This document shows positions 54,504-64,000 of a stretch of DNA of 64,000 nt, piece by piece. Position 1 is the stretch's first letter; the number at the start of each line of letters is the position of its first letter. The notes beneath the pieces were generated by a model. The model saw nothing but the letters and a program-made list of their open reading frames with translations. It did no database searches and was not told the DNA's origin. Source of the DNA: Chitinophaga sp. YR573. GTDB lineage: Bacteria; Bacteroidota; Bacteroidia; Chitinophagales; Chitinophagaceae. The stretch is taken from the NCBI RefSeq assembly GCF_900110995.1, contig NZ_FOJF01000001.1, positions 4,190,803 to 4,254,802 on the forward strand, read 5' to 3'. Both the position numbers and the translations under genes were made by a program.

Positions 54504-55748
54504 TTGTTGTATTGTTGTATGGCTAAGATGTTTTGCCCATTCAAGAGGAGTTGAATTATAGATATAATCTCTCAGCTGTAAATCAGGTTTAGCTGATAAA
54601 GCCAGCGCTGCAAGCGCTGTGTCATTTCGCTCTGCTGCTAAGTGGAGTAGCGTGGTATGTCTTTCTCCGTATTGCAAATTTACCAGTGCAGGATGATCTT
54701 TCAATAATGCTGCTGCGCGTTCTTTCCAGCCGAGGTCCCATGCATCCAGTACGGTATAAGTAACACCATGTGCCACCAGCCATTCCGCAGACGCAGGTTG
54801 ATGGCAATGCACAGCCAGCTGCATGAGTGTCATGCCGTTGGTTAAAGGCTGGTTCAGTAATGTGTTATCAATATGATCAATAAGAATCCCTGTACCAATA
54901 GCTTCCGCTATCAATACCTGTGCCGCTGAAGGCGGATTATTAATAAGATTAGCTGCTTTTAACCACCACGTCCATCCATCTCCCATCCATTCGAAACCTG
55001 CTTTCTGGTACATACGCCGGCCTGTAGCATTCAACACCGCATAATGATATCCATTCTCTTTTGCGAATGCACAGGCAGCCAGGACAATTGCTTTACCAAT
55101 GCCCTGATCCCTTTCGCCAGGAACTACACCAACGTTATAAATACCGGCAACACCAGCAGCCAGTAACACTGCACTCTGCGCTACTATCCGCCCGTTAAGA
55201 ACAGCAATGAACCGCTGTGTACAATCAGGAAAGGCATCTAGCACAGCCTGGTTCACCCCGCTGTCTTTCAGGCTGGCATAAGGCAGTTCTTTTACCTGGT
55301 GAATAGGAGTATGGCTATCTGCTTTTATCTCCAGGTATTTAGGAACAGGATAATCTGTTTCTATATCCGCCAGGTCCAGTGACATCCATTGAGGGCGCCA
55401 TCCCGGTTGAAAGCCGCGTGCCAGTAGTTTTACGCCGAGATCTGCAGGTTGTGCAGGGTCTAACGACCAGCAACCTACACCTTTGGGCGGATGGTTGAGA
55501 TAATAGGCTATGATCTTATCCAGTGTTGTTCCTGCATTCTCTGCAGTAAGTTCCGGGAATGCGATCATAGATTCGTTGCGCGAACCAGCATGTGTCCAAC
55601 AGACACCATTAACTGTATATACCTCACCGGCCACGACTTTCGCATTCATGCAAAATAATTCGCGGTGGTTTAATGCTGTAGCATTCAGCAGTTGCTGATG
55701 TGTAGCATGCTGCAGTGAGTTATTTTCAGAAGATGGGATCGTACTCAT
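54480..55748 (-). CDS. GNAT acetyltransferase fused to ankyrin repeats
   Basis: The 422-residue protein has an N-terminal half with a GNAT acetyltransferase fold. The acetyl-CoA loop is visible as GVVPGERDQGIGKAIVLAA (about 205-225), followed by YHYAVLNATGRRMYQKAGFEWMG. The C-terminal part (about 285-420) holds ankyrin-like repeats: NGMTLMQLAVHCHQPASAEWLVAHG, HTTLLHLAAERNDTALAAL and STPLEWAKHLSHTTIQQLI. The fusion suggests an acetyltransferase that finds a protein target through the ankyrin part. Substrate and target are unknown. Confidence 0.85.
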   Translation of the reverse strand: MSTIPSSENNSLQHATHQQLLNATALNHRELFCMNAKVVAGEVYTVNGVCWTHAGSRNESMIAFPELTAENAGTTLDKIIAYYLNHPPKGVGCWSLDPAQPADLGVKLLARGFQPGWRPQWMSLDLADIETDYPVPKYLEIKADSHTPIHQVKELPYASLKDSGVNQAVLDAFPDCTQRFIAVLNGRIVAQSAVLLAAGVAGIYNVGVVPGERDQGIGKAIVLAACAFAKENGYHYAVLNATGRRMYQKAGFEWMGDGWTWWLKAANLINNPPSAAQVLIAEAIGTGILIDHIDNTLLNQPLTNGMTLMQLAVHCHQPASAEWLVAHGVTYTVLDAWDLGWKERAAALLKDHPALVNLQYGERHTTLLHLAAERNDTALAALALSAKPDLQLRDYIYNSTPLEWAKHLSHTTIQQLITSYLA

Positions 55749-55804
55749 AAAGATGTAAAGTAAATGCGGTCTAAAGATAGGAAAATAGACCTATCGCATT
55801 TACG

Positions 55805-56473
55805 TTACACTGGCTTCTGTTGCTGTATGATATTTCTGATCACAAACTCTGTAAGTGCATTCCGGCCAGCAACGCCCAGTTTTCCGGCAATTCTGTAACG
55901 GTGATTTTCGATGGTTCGGATGCTCACATTTAGTTCTTCAGCCATTTGCTTGGTGCTTTTACCTTCAGCGATCATTTTGATGATCCGGTTTTCAGCTTTA
56001 CCAAGCCTGTGATATAATGCCTGTTGTGCAGTATTGGGATCAGACAGTGATACAGAACTAACTGCATCAGGAGGACGTACATGATTAAATTTAGCAAAAC
56101 GGCCAAGGCGTGAACGGATGCTCAGTAAGAGATCCCGCTTCCTGAAGGGTCTCGCGAGGTAATCATCTGCTCCGAGGTTCATTGCCATTCTCATTTCCTG
56201 TTTATTATCCTTCGTAGTGATAAAGATCAGTGGAATGTGATCAAAGCTGGGCTCGTTTCTAAGGGCCATAATAAAGTGATGACCACCGGTTCCTCTGAGG
56301 TGAGCGCCACAAATGATCAGATCTGGTTGATATTGCTGGCAGATGATCATCCCCTCTTCTTCTGAGGACGCAGTATAGGTTTCATATGTTTGTGAAACCA
56401 ATAGCTGCCTGGTTTGTCTTACAAATACCTGGTCCTCATCTACAAGCAATATTTTATAGACTACAGTATTCAT
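55805..56473 (-). CDS. LuxR-type response regulator with degenerate receiver domain
   Basis: I use the ATG at 56473 (222 residues). The receiver fold is clear (KILLVDEDQVFVRQ, PDLIICGAHLRGTGG, PLIFITTKDN, GADDYLARPF). However, the phosphoacceptor aspartate is replaced by Gly56, and the conserved Lys of the KPF motif is Arg108. Phosphorylation at the usual site is therefore not possible. The C-terminal GerE/LuxR HTH (about 155-215, KMIAEGKSTKQMAEELNVSIRTIENHRYRIAGKL) is intact. It has no partner kinase nearby and is divergent from the giant adhesin gene. Confidence 0.9.
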   Translation of the reverse strand: MNTVVYKILLVDEDQVFVRQTRQLLVSQTYETYTASSEEEGMIICQQYQPDLIICGAHLRGTGGHHFIMALRNEPSFDHIPLIFITTKDNKQEMRMAMNLGADDYLARPFRKRDLLLSIRSRLGRFAKFNHVRPPDAVSSVSLSDPNTAQQALYHRLGKAENRIIKMIAEGKSTKQMAEELNVSIRTIENHRYRIAGKLGVAGRNALTEFVIRNIIQQQKPV

Positions 56474-57270
56474 CAAGAATGTGTTTGCACGTTGAGATAC
56501 AGGATAAAAAGTCAGCACTAGGAATTAACGGATCCTGATCGTCTATACTTCGCTTGAAATCTGGTTGGGGCTCGCATTTGAAGAGCATAGTAAAAGTTAC
56601 CTGAGAATAAGAAAATTGTTTTGTACATCTTTAATTGGTTAATATTAAGTTACTTACTGTAAGACTCAAACGCATGACCTGAAACGGGGTTCCGACCAGC
56701 GCCTGGCTCCCATTAGCTGTTATAGTCAGGTATTTCAACTTAGATATGGAGAGAATGGTTTTCTTATGGCGTAAATATGTATGAAATAACGGGTGTGACT
56801 GCATCTTAAACTAGCCGCTATCCATAAAATAAGCGTTAGTACTCAAAAACCGGTGTGCATATACTCATTTTAGTAATGGCCGATATGAAAACGGTAGTTC
56901 CAACCAGCCTGATTTATCAACTTGCACTTTCAAAATAACAGATTCCTGTATCCTAAAAATCAATTCCGCACAGCCTGGTATGTTTTGATGTAGTCGGGGC
57001 CAAAGCGAAAACTTCATGTTTTCATAGTGTGTTGTCATAGTGGTTTAGATTTCATAGTCATTAATAACCAATTACTTACCGGTCATCTTACAAATAATCA
57101 AATAAATGTAATCCTGTATATACCAGTCACAACTCATTGCTAATCAGTACTTGTGTGTATCAGTTGGGATATATGCTACTATAGGGTTTATCATTAAATA
57201 TATTAGTAAAAATAGTTATTTATTCAATCCGACAAAGAAATACCTATACCCTTTAACAAACAATTTTTAC
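56474..57270. other. Long divergent intergenic region
   Basis: About 800 bases separate the pseudo-receiver regulator from the giant adhesin gene. I see no convincing gene, riboswitch or perfect promoter box. A chance-length ORF of 50 codons on the minus strand (56865-57017) is listed among the rejected items. The region is large enough to hold operators for both genes. Confidence 0.35.
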
Positions 57271-60200
57271 ATGGAGAAAACTCTACCCACCAGAGGATAT
57301 AAGCTGATTATATCCCTGCTCTTGTTGCTATTAGCCTTTAAACCCCCTGGTATGGCCACTCCCGAGTGTCCAATCATTACAGGGACATTCCCCTTTGCAA
57401 ACGGAACCACGGTCAGTACCGCCTATGACGGCTGGTACCTGGACGCTTCCAAAGTCGTCAGTACCGGTTATTTCGCCGTGAAATCAAACAGGATCATGGC
57501 GGAGAACCTTGGAGGGGAAGGTGTCTGGTATTCCAACGTATTCTCTGTAGCTGGTTATACAGATTTCCAGGCCGCCGTGAAGATCACGGCAGAAGGAAAT
57601 CAGAACAGCTCGGAATATGTAAAGATTTATTACAAAATAAACGGCGGTGCTGAAACACTGCTGGATCAAAGAACGGGTAACTTTGGTACGATTGATTTTA
57701 CATCACCGGTGCTGACGGGTAGCACCATACAGCTGGTGGTGAGGATTTATGATTATAATAACGGAAGCTCTCAGACTTCCAAATACTACATCGAACAATA
57801 CAGGGTGTTCAGAGAGAAAGGCCCCTGCGGAAGCGCTATCTCAGTAACGGCTACTGCCGGTAACAGTGGTATACTTACCTGCGCAAATCCTTCTCTTACT
57901 TTATCTGCCAGTTCTACCGCTACAGGTGTTACCTATAGCTGGACTGGCCCAAACAGTTTTACTTCTACTTCACAGAACCCTGTTGTTTCAACCGCCGGTA
58001 CCTACACTGTAGTGGGTACAAGTACTGCAGGTTCAGGTTCTACTACCGTAGTAGTGACAGAGAATAAAACAGCACCGGATATCTCTGCTACAGGTGGTTC
58101 TCTTGCCTGTTTTACCAGTGTAACACTGAATGCCAATACATCAGTGGCAAATGCTACTTACAGCTGGACAGGCCCCAGTAGTTTTACCAGTACAGCAAAG
58201 AGCCCTGTTGTTACAACAGCGGGAACATACACTGTTACTGTTAAGAATCCGGTAAACGGATGTACAGCTTCACAATCTGTTACCGTAGCTTCCGGTACAG
58301 CTTCACAGGTAGATTTCTGGACGGAAGACTTTACATTATCTGATGGTACTACTACAGATAATGGTACTACCAGCTGGACATCTACGAAACCAACTTCGTC
58401 TTCACTTTTTTCTGTACTGAGCAATGCATTCAGAACAAGTGGTACCGGTCTTGCAGATGGAGTCTGGTCTTCTGCTGTGATGACCATCACCGGTAAGACA
58501 AACGTAAAAGTATCTGCAGATTGCAGAAGCGCCGTTTTGAATAGCTCTGTAGTGATGAATGATTCAGGTGAGCTGATGGATTACATTCGTTTTTACTATA
58601 AACTGAATGGTGGTGCAGAAGTATTATTTGCAGAGAAAGATGGAACTATCAACAATCATAGTACTACCTATACCAATGTCTCTTTAAGTGGACTGAGCGG
58701 AAACACGCTGCAGATCGTAGTAAGAGCAAGAGCTACAGGTACTGATGAATTTTATTATTTCGATAACGTAAAGATGGCAGGTGTTGATCCTGCTGTTACA
58801 CTGGCGACTGCTGTCAGCAGAACTGTTACCTGTGCTAATTCTGCACAGATCACTGTTACGCCTAGTGGTACGGTATCCTCTTATGCATGGACAGGTCCTA
58901 ACGGATTTACTTCTACTGCACAGAACCCTACTGTTACAGCGGGTGGACAATACGTGGTAACGGCTACTTTACCAAGTGGCTGTACGGTGTCTACTTCCGT
59001 AACCGTAGCAGAAGATAAAGCCGCGCCTGATCTTTCAGCAAGTGGTGGTTCCTTTGGATGTTTAACGAGTATTGTAATCAATGCCAGTACTTCCATTGCG
59101 AATCCTCAATACAGCTGGACAGGACCCAGTGGTTTTACCAGTACATTAAAAAATCCTACAGTAAGTACTGCTGGAACGTATACTGTTACTGTTACTAATC
59201 CTGTCAATGGGTGTACTGCTACACAATCAGTACAGGTATCGGCGGGTGTTGGTACTCCTTCTGCTTTCTGGTGGGAAGATTTCACGCTGGCCAATGGAAC
59301 TGTTGTTGATAACGGTGCTACCAGCTGGTCGGTGGTTAACACAGGCTCCGGTACTTACTCGGTGCAGAATAACGAGTTTAAGGTGAGTTATAGTGCTGCG
59401 GCAGAAGGTGTTTGGAATTCTGCTGTGGTAGATATCTCTGGTAAGAGTAATGTTGTTATCTCCACAGATCTCAGAAGTGAAACCGCATCCAGCAGTGATG
59501 CGTTTGAAACAGATGATTATGTACGGGTGTATTACAAACTGAATGGTGGAGCGGAAACACTCGTGTATGAAGATCTTGCAGGGATAGGGACCACTACTAC
59601 CGGAACGGCTTCTGTAACCATTAATTCTGCTGCCTTAAACGGTAGTACATTACAGGTGGTTATAAAAACACGAAACTCTGATGTAACAGAACGTTACTTC
59701 TTTGATAACGTGAAACTCACCGGTACAGATGTTTCCAATGTAGATGCAACTGCTACCGTGAGTGGTCCGCTTACCTGTAGTACCACTTCTGTTACACTGG
59801 CAGGTAGTTCTACAGTGCCTGGTGTTACATATAGCTGGACAGGCCCCAGCAGTTTTACTTCTGCGCTGCAGAACCCTGTTGTAACTGCTGCAGGTGACTA
59901 CATTTTAAAAGTAACCGCGCCGGGGACAGGTTGTACTGCGAATGCAACTGCTACAGTTATACAAAATATAACAGTACCTAACCTCAGCATCACAAAACCG
60001 GATACTTTAAGCTGTACCAAAACGACTGTTAACCTGGTGGCTGCTTCTACTACCGCCAGTGCAATTGCTACCTGGACTGGCTTCCCTGCCAGACAGAAAA
60101 CAGTAAGTGTAAGTGCTCCGGGTAAATATTATGTAACGGTCACGGATACGATCAGCGGTTGTACAAAACTGGATAGTGTAACTGTCATACAGAATATCAC

Positions 60201-63200
60201 AGTTCCTAACCTTACAAAAACTACACCTGCTGCCCTTAGCTGTACTGCTACCAGTGTTAGCTTAACAGCGGCTTCTACTACCACAGGTGCTACTATCACC
60301 TGGACTGGCTTCGCTGCTGGTCAGAACCCTGTTAGTGTAACTGCTCCCGGTAAATACTATGTTACTGCAAGTACCGCTAACGGTTGTAGCAAAAAGGATA
60401 GTGTAACTGTCACTCAGGATATTACTGTTCCCAACCTGACAGTCACAACTCCTGCCGTATTAACATGTGCAGTAACTTCGGTAAACCTGACGGCAGCTTC
60501 AACTACTTCAGGTGCTGTTATCACATGGGCAGGCGGATATAATGTTGGCCAAAGCACTATTAGTGTAAGCGTCCACGATAAATATTATGTTACAGCAACA
60601 GGTACGAATGGTTGTATCAAAAAAGATAGTGTAACTGTTACACAGGATACAACTATACCTACGCTGACAGTCACAACCCCTGCTGCATTAACCTGTAGCA
60701 CTACCAGTGTAAATCTGACGGCAAGTGTGGTTCCAACAAGTGCTACTATTACCTGGACAGGCTTTGCTGCTGGTCAGAACCCTGTTAGTGTAACGGCTCC
60801 TGGTAAATATTATGTTACAGCAACTTCTGCCAACGGTTGTATAAAGAAGGATAGTGTAACGGTAACACAGAATGTTACTGCGCCTAACCTCACTAAAACA
60901 ACACCGGCTGCATTAACCTGTAGTACTACCAGTGTTAGCTTAACAGCAGCTTCTACTACCACAGGCGCTAAGATCACCTGGACAGGCTTTGCTGATGGTC
61001 AGAGTACAATAAGCGTTACTGCTCCCGGTAAATACTATGTTACGGCAAGTACTGGTACAGGTTGTACTGCAAAAGACAGTGTAACTGTTACTCAGGATAT
61101 CACTAAGCCTAATCTTTCCATAGTTACGCCGGGTACCTTTAGCTGTAATACAGCATCTGTATCATTAACGGCAAATACGAGTACAGCTAATACCACCATT
61201 ACCTGGTCTGGCTTTACAGCTGGTCAGAATTCAGTAACTGTATATGCGCCGGGCAAATATTATGTAACTGCCCGTAATACAGTGACAGGTTGTATAAGTA
61301 CAGACAGCGTAACGCTCGTGCAGGAAAATGTCACACCTAATCTGACGTTGTCACCAACATCAGGTGTACTTAACTGTAATGTGCCTTATCTGTATTTATC
61401 AGCTAGTTCTACTACACCAAATGCTACCATTACCTGGTCAGGTTTTTCTCCTGGTCAGACTACCATTATGGTATTTGATCCCGGTACTTACTATGTAACA
61501 GTAAGGACAGCGACAGGTTGTGTCAATACTGACAGTGTTAAAGTGACACAGGATTATGGCAGAGGTAATATGAAGGTGCAGCCTCCCGGTATTATAAGTT
61601 GTGTGTCTCCTTTTGCCAGCCTGAATGTAACCGGCACTGATCCTGGTGCTGTTATTACCTGGGCAGGTTTCCAGTCTGGTCTGAATCCGATAACGGTGAA
61701 TGATCCCGGAACATACTATGTAACGGTAAGAGGTGCAAATGGATGTTTAACAACGGATAGTGTAAAAGTATTGCAGGATGTTAGCAAACCATTGATCACC
61801 ATCACGCAGGCAGGTGCGCTTAGCTGCTCCAGCATTGCTGTTTATCTGACAGCTACTTCTGCTGCCGATGCTTCTACTATTACATGGGCTGGTAATGCTG
61901 CTGGTCAGAATACGATCACAGTATATGATCCCGGTACTTACTATGTAACCGTAAGAGGTGGAAATGGATGTATTAATACAGATAGTACAAAGGTTATTCC
62001 TGATACGATCAAACCAACACTGACCATAACATTACCTGATACGCTCAGCTGTTCTAAATTCACTACTAACTTAACAGCGGCTACTACTACGCCGGGTGCA
62101 GTTATTACATGGGGTGGTTTTGCTGCTGGTCAGAATCCTGTAACAATAAGTACTCCTGGTACTTACTATGTTTCAGTAAGAGGAACGAACGGCTGTCTGA
62201 AAACGGATAGTGTGAAAGTAGTCCAGAACCTTAAAGGACCGGATTTATCTATCACACAACCAGACATACTCACCTGTTCTAAATTAACGGTTACTTTGTC
62301 TGCAACTACGCCTACCACTGGTGCTACTATTACCTGGGCAGGTTTTGCCGCAGGTCAGAGTACTGTAACAGTAAGCGCTCCAGGCAAGTATTATGTAACT
62401 GTAAGGACAAATACAGGTTGTACCACATTAGATAGTGTGACTGTTATTCAGGATCTCACTAAACCTAATCTGACGACAACCACTCCTGCTGTTTTAACCT
62501 GCGCAACTACCAGTGTTAATTTAACAGCAGCTTCTACTACCACAGGTGCTACGATTAACTGGACAGGCTTCCCTGCAGGTCAGAATCCGGTAAGCGTAAG
62601 CGCTCCCGGTAAATATTATGTAACGGTAAGAAGCACTACAGGTTGTTCTACTATAGATAGCGTAATAGTTACTCAGGATATCACTAAACCGAACCTGACA
62701 ATCACTGCACCAGCTACCTTAACATGTACAACAACAAGTGTTAGCTTAAATGCTGCTTCTACAACCACAGGTGCTACTATTACCTGGACAGGTTTCGCTG
62801 CTGGTCAAAACCCGGTAAGTGTAAGCGCACCAGGTAAATACTATGTAACAGTTCGCAGTACGACAGGTTGTTCTACTATAGATAGCGTAACAGTTACTCA
62901 GGATATCACTAAACCGAACCTGACAACAACTGCTCCAGCTACTTTAACTTGTTCAACAACAAGTGTTAGCTTAAATGCTGCATCTACAACAACAGGTGCT
63001 ACCATTACCTGGACCGGCTTCCCCGCAGGCCAGAACCCGGTAAGCGTAAGCGCTCCTGGTAAATATTATGTAACCGTAAGAAGCACTACCGGTTGTTCCA
63101 CCATAGATAGCGTAACAGTTACTCAGGATATCACTAAACCGAACCTGACAACCACTGCACCAGCTATCTTAACATGTGCGACAACAAGTGTTAGCTTAAA

Positions 63201-64000
63201 TGCAGCTTCTACTACTACAGGTGCTACCATCACCTGGACAGGCTTCGCCGCCGGACAAAACCCGGTAAGTGTGAGTGCACCAGGTAAGTACTACGTAACT
63301 GTAAGAAGCACTACCGGTTGTTCCACAATAGATAGCGTAACAGTTATTCAGGATATCACTAAACCGAACCTGACCACAACTGCACCAGCTACCTTAACAT
63401 GTGCAACGATTAGCGTTAGCTTAAATGCAGCATCCACAACAACAGGTGCGACTATTACCTGGACAGGCTTCGCCGCCGGTCAAAACCCGGTAAGCGTAAG
63501 TGCACCAGGTAAATACTATGTAACTGCAAGAAGCACGACAGGTTGCTCTACAATAGATAGCGTAACAGTTATTCAGGATCTCGCTAAACCGAACCTGACA
63601 ACGACTGCACCAGCTACCTTAACATGTACAACAACAAGTGTTAGCTTAAATGCAGCATCCACAACAACAGGTGCGACTATCACCTGGACAGGCTTCGCTG
63701 CTGGTCAAAACCCGGTAAGCGTAAGTGCACCAGGTAAATACTATGTAACTGCAAGAAGCACTACAGGTTGTTCCACTATAGATAGTGTAACAGTTACGCA
63801 GGATCTCACTAAACCGAACCTGACCACAACTACACCTGATATTTTAACTTGTAACATTACATCAGTTAATTTAACAGCAGCATCTACAACAACAGGTGCT
63901 ATTATTACCTGGGCAGGCTTCCCGGCAGGCCAGAGCACAATAAGTGTTACTGCTCCCGGTAAGTATTATGTGACTGCACTCAGTACCACAGGTTGTACTA
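57271..64000 (+). CDS. Giant secreted Ig-like repeat adhesin (3' partial)
   Basis: The frame from ATG 57271 is open for 2243 codons to the window edge. A signal peptide (about 1-30, RGYKLIISLLLLLLAF) leads. Three related lectin/jelly-roll-like domains of about 150 residues follow: 57361-57830, 58310-58790 and 59260-59740. The last two share F(W)xEDFTLxxGT at the start, all share YYK(I/L)NGGAE, and the last two end YFDNVK. They alternate with Ig/PKD-like domains containing the motif YSWTGPxxFTS and a GxYxV strand. From 59965 on, 17 complete units of 75-76 residues and one partial unit follow. Each unit has LxC, ITW(T/A)GF, GKYYVT and GC motifs, so one pair of Cys per unit could form a disulfide. 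Bacteroidota proteins like this are usually secreted by the type IX system and anchored by a C-terminal domain, which would lie outside the window. Confidence 0.92.
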   Translation, partial: MEKTLPTRGYKLIISLLLLLLAFKPPGMATPECPIITGTFPFANGTTVSTAYDGWYLDASKVVSTGYFAVKSNRIMAENLGGEGVWYSNVFSVAGYTDFQAAVKITAEGNQNSSEYVKIYYKINGGAETLLDQRTGNFGTIDFTSPVLTGSTIQLVVRIYDYNNGSSQTSKYYIEQYRVFREKGPCGSAISVTATAGNSGILTCANPSLTLSASSTATGVTYSWTGPNSFTSTSQNPVVSTAGTYTVVGTSTAGSGSTTVVVTENKTAPDISATGGSLACFTSVTLNANTSVANATYSWTGPSSFTSTAKSPVVTTAGTYTVTVKNPVNGCTASQSVTVASGTASQVDFWTEDFTLSDGTTTDNGTTSWTSTKPTSSSLFSVLSNAFRTSGTGLADGVWSSAVMTITGKTNVKVSADCRSAVLNSSVVMNDSGELMDYIRFYYKLNGGAEVLFAEKDGTINNHSTTYTNVSLSGLSGNTLQIVVRARATGTDEFYYFDNVKMAGVDPAVTLATAVSRTVTCANSAQITVTPSGTVSSYAWTGPNGFTSTAQNPTVTAGGQYVVTATLPSGCTVSTSVTVAEDKAAPDLSASGGSFGCLTSIVINASTSIANPQYSWTGPSGFTSTLKNPTVSTAGTYTVTVTNPVNGCTATQSVQVSAGVGTPSAFWWEDFTLANGTVVDNGATSWSVVNTGSGTYSVQNNEFKVSYSAAAEGVWNSAVVDISGKSNVVISTDLRSETASSSDAFETDDYVRVYYKLNGGAETLVYEDLAGIGTTTTGTASVTINSAALNGSTLQVVIKTRNSDVTERYFFDNVKLTGTDVSNVDATATVSGPLTCSTTSVTLAGSSTVPGVTYSWTGPSSFTSALQNPVVTAAGDYILKVTAPGTGCTANATATVIQNITVPNLSITKPDTLSCTKTTVNLVAASTTASAIATWTGFPARQKTVSVSAPGKYYVTVTDTISGCTKLDSVTVIQNITVPNLTKTTPAALSCTATSVSLTAASTTTGATITWTGFAAGQNPVSVTAPGKYYVTASTANGCSKKDSVTVTQDITVPNLTVTTPAVLTCAVTSVNLTAASTTSGAVITWAGGYNVGQSTISVSVHDKYYVTATGTNGCIKKDSVTVTQDTTIPTLTVTTPAALTCSTTSVNLTASVVPTSATITWTGFAAGQNPVSVTAPGKYYVTATSANGCIKKDSVTVTQNVTAPNLTKTTPAALTCSTTSVSLTAASTTTGAKITWTGFADGQSTISVTAPGKYYVTASTGTGCTAKDSVTVTQDITKPNLSIVTPGTFSCNTASVSLTANTSTANTTITWSGFTAGQNSVTVYAPGKYYVTARNTVTGCISTDSVTLVQENVTPNLTLSPTSGVLNCNVPYLYLSASSTTPNATITWSGFSPGQTTIMVFDPGTYYVTVRTATGCVNTDSVKVTQDYGRGNMKVQPPGIISCVSPFASLNVTGTDPGAVITWAGFQSGLNPITVNDPGTYYVTVRGANGCLTTDSVKVLQDVSKPLITITQAGALSCSSIAVYLTATSAADASTITWAGNAAGQNTITVYDPGTYYVTVRGGNGCINTDSTKVIPDTIKPTLTITLPDTLSCSKFTTNLTAATTTPGAVITWGGFAAGQNPVTISTPGTYYVSVRGTNGCLKTDSVKVVQNLKGPDLSITQPDILTCSKLTVTLSATTPTTGATITWAGFAAGQSTVTVSAPGKYYVTVRTNTGCTTLDSVTVIQDLTKPNLTTTTPAVLTCATTSVNLTAASTTTGATINWTGFPAGQNPVSVSAPGKYYVTVRSTTGCSTIDSVIVTQDITKPNLTITAPATLTCTTTSVSLNAASTTTGATITWTGFAAGQNPVSVSAPGKYYVTVRSTTGCSTIDSVTVTQDITKPNLTTTAPATLTCSTTSVSLNAASTTTGATITWTGFPAGQNPVSVSAPGKYYVTVRSTTGCSTIDSVTVTQDITKPNLTTTAPAILTCATTSVSLNAASTTTGATITWTGFAAGQNPVSVSAPGKYYVTVRSTTGCSTIDSVTVIQDITKPNLTTTAPATLTCATISVSLNAASTTTGATITWTGFAAGQNPVSVSAPGKYYVTARSTTGCSTIDSVTVIQDLAKPNLTTTAPATLTCTTTSVSLNAASTTTGATITWTGFAAGQNPVSVSAPGKYYVTARSTTGCSTIDSVTVTQDLTKPNLTTTTPDILTCNITSVNLTAASTTTGAIITWAGFPAGQSTISVTAPGKYYVTALSTTGCT
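59965..64000 (+). repeat. Tandem 225-bp coding repeats of the adhesin
   Basis: Unit starts at 59965, 60193, 60418, 60643, 60871, 61096, 61324, 61552, 61777, 62002, 62227, 62452, 62677, 62902, 63127, 63352, 63577 and 63802. Unit length is 225 bases, with a few of 228. The units from 62452 onward are much more alike at DNA level than the earlier ones, indicating recent duplication or gene conversion. Confidence 0.93.

Noticed and set aside
56865-57017. Minus-strand ORF of 50 codons (start MKFSLWPRLHQ) in the adhesin upstream region
   Set aside because: Length is within chance, there is no promoter box or conserved-looking feature, and no operon neighbour. Not excluded, but unsupported.

Overview
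The window looks like a chromosomal segment of a Bacteroidota bacterium, most like Chitinophaga and relatives. The signs are two SusC/SusD pairs, an ECF sigma/FecR pair, -7 promoter elements of the TAnnTTTG type, weak Shine-Dalgarno sequences, many signal peptides ending in AQ, and a giant Ig-like repeat surface protein. The family-level assignment is inference. No rRNA, tRNA, CRISPR array, prophage or insertion sequence was found.

Layout. 1-4.9 kb: a 5'-truncated exported protein, then an SPFH-GYF protein paired with a zinc-ribbon membrane protein. 5-6.4 kb: a vanadium-haloperoxidase/PAP2-type lipoprotein. 6.4-8.3 kb (minus): an overlapping DUF1361 / four-helix membrane protein / MpaB-type oxygenase operon. 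8.5-12.2 kb (minus): two small exported proteins, an outer-membrane protein, a response regulator and a histidine kinase in one operon. 12.3-13.6 kb: fasciclin and MtfA-type peptidase genes. 13.8-26 kb: a polysaccharide utilization locus (ECF sigma, FecR, SusC, SusD, GH28, GH92, GH28), probably for pectic or mannose-decorated glycans. 26-29.9 kb: rpiA, an SDR oxidoreductase, a Crp-like regulator and zwf. 30.3-38.7 kb: recD-recC-recB. 38.7-39 kb: an array of palindromic repeats. 38.9-47 kb (minus): SusC-SusD-sulfatase-two membrane microproteins-fatty-acid-hydroxylase operon. 47-56.5 kb: assorted enzymes (alpha/beta hydrolase, MGT glycosyltransferase, cytoplasmic alpha-amylase, S10 peptidase, GNAT-ankyrin fusion) and regulators. 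57.3 kb to the end: a giant repetitive adhesin that runs off the window.

Most interesting system. The SusC-SusD-sulfatase operon has no glycoside hydrolase. It is preceded by a leader of about 400 nt. A promoter matching both Bacteroidota boxes (47027-47058) lies just before a 25-codon ORF (46898-46975) that ends in four consecutive cysteine codons and a stop. A strong hairpin lies between this ORF and susC. This is the architecture expected of a cysteine-sensing leader-peptide switch controlling import and desulfation of organic sulfate esters for sulfur, not carbon. The ORF, promoter boxes and hairpin are read directly from the sequence; the regulatory role is inference.

Other points of note: the palindromic array supplies the last eleven codons of the hydroxylase gene; a LuxR-type response regulator has lost the phosphoacceptor aspartate and the conserved lysine; and several microprotein genes of 40-53 codons are reported here that size-limited gene calling would miss.
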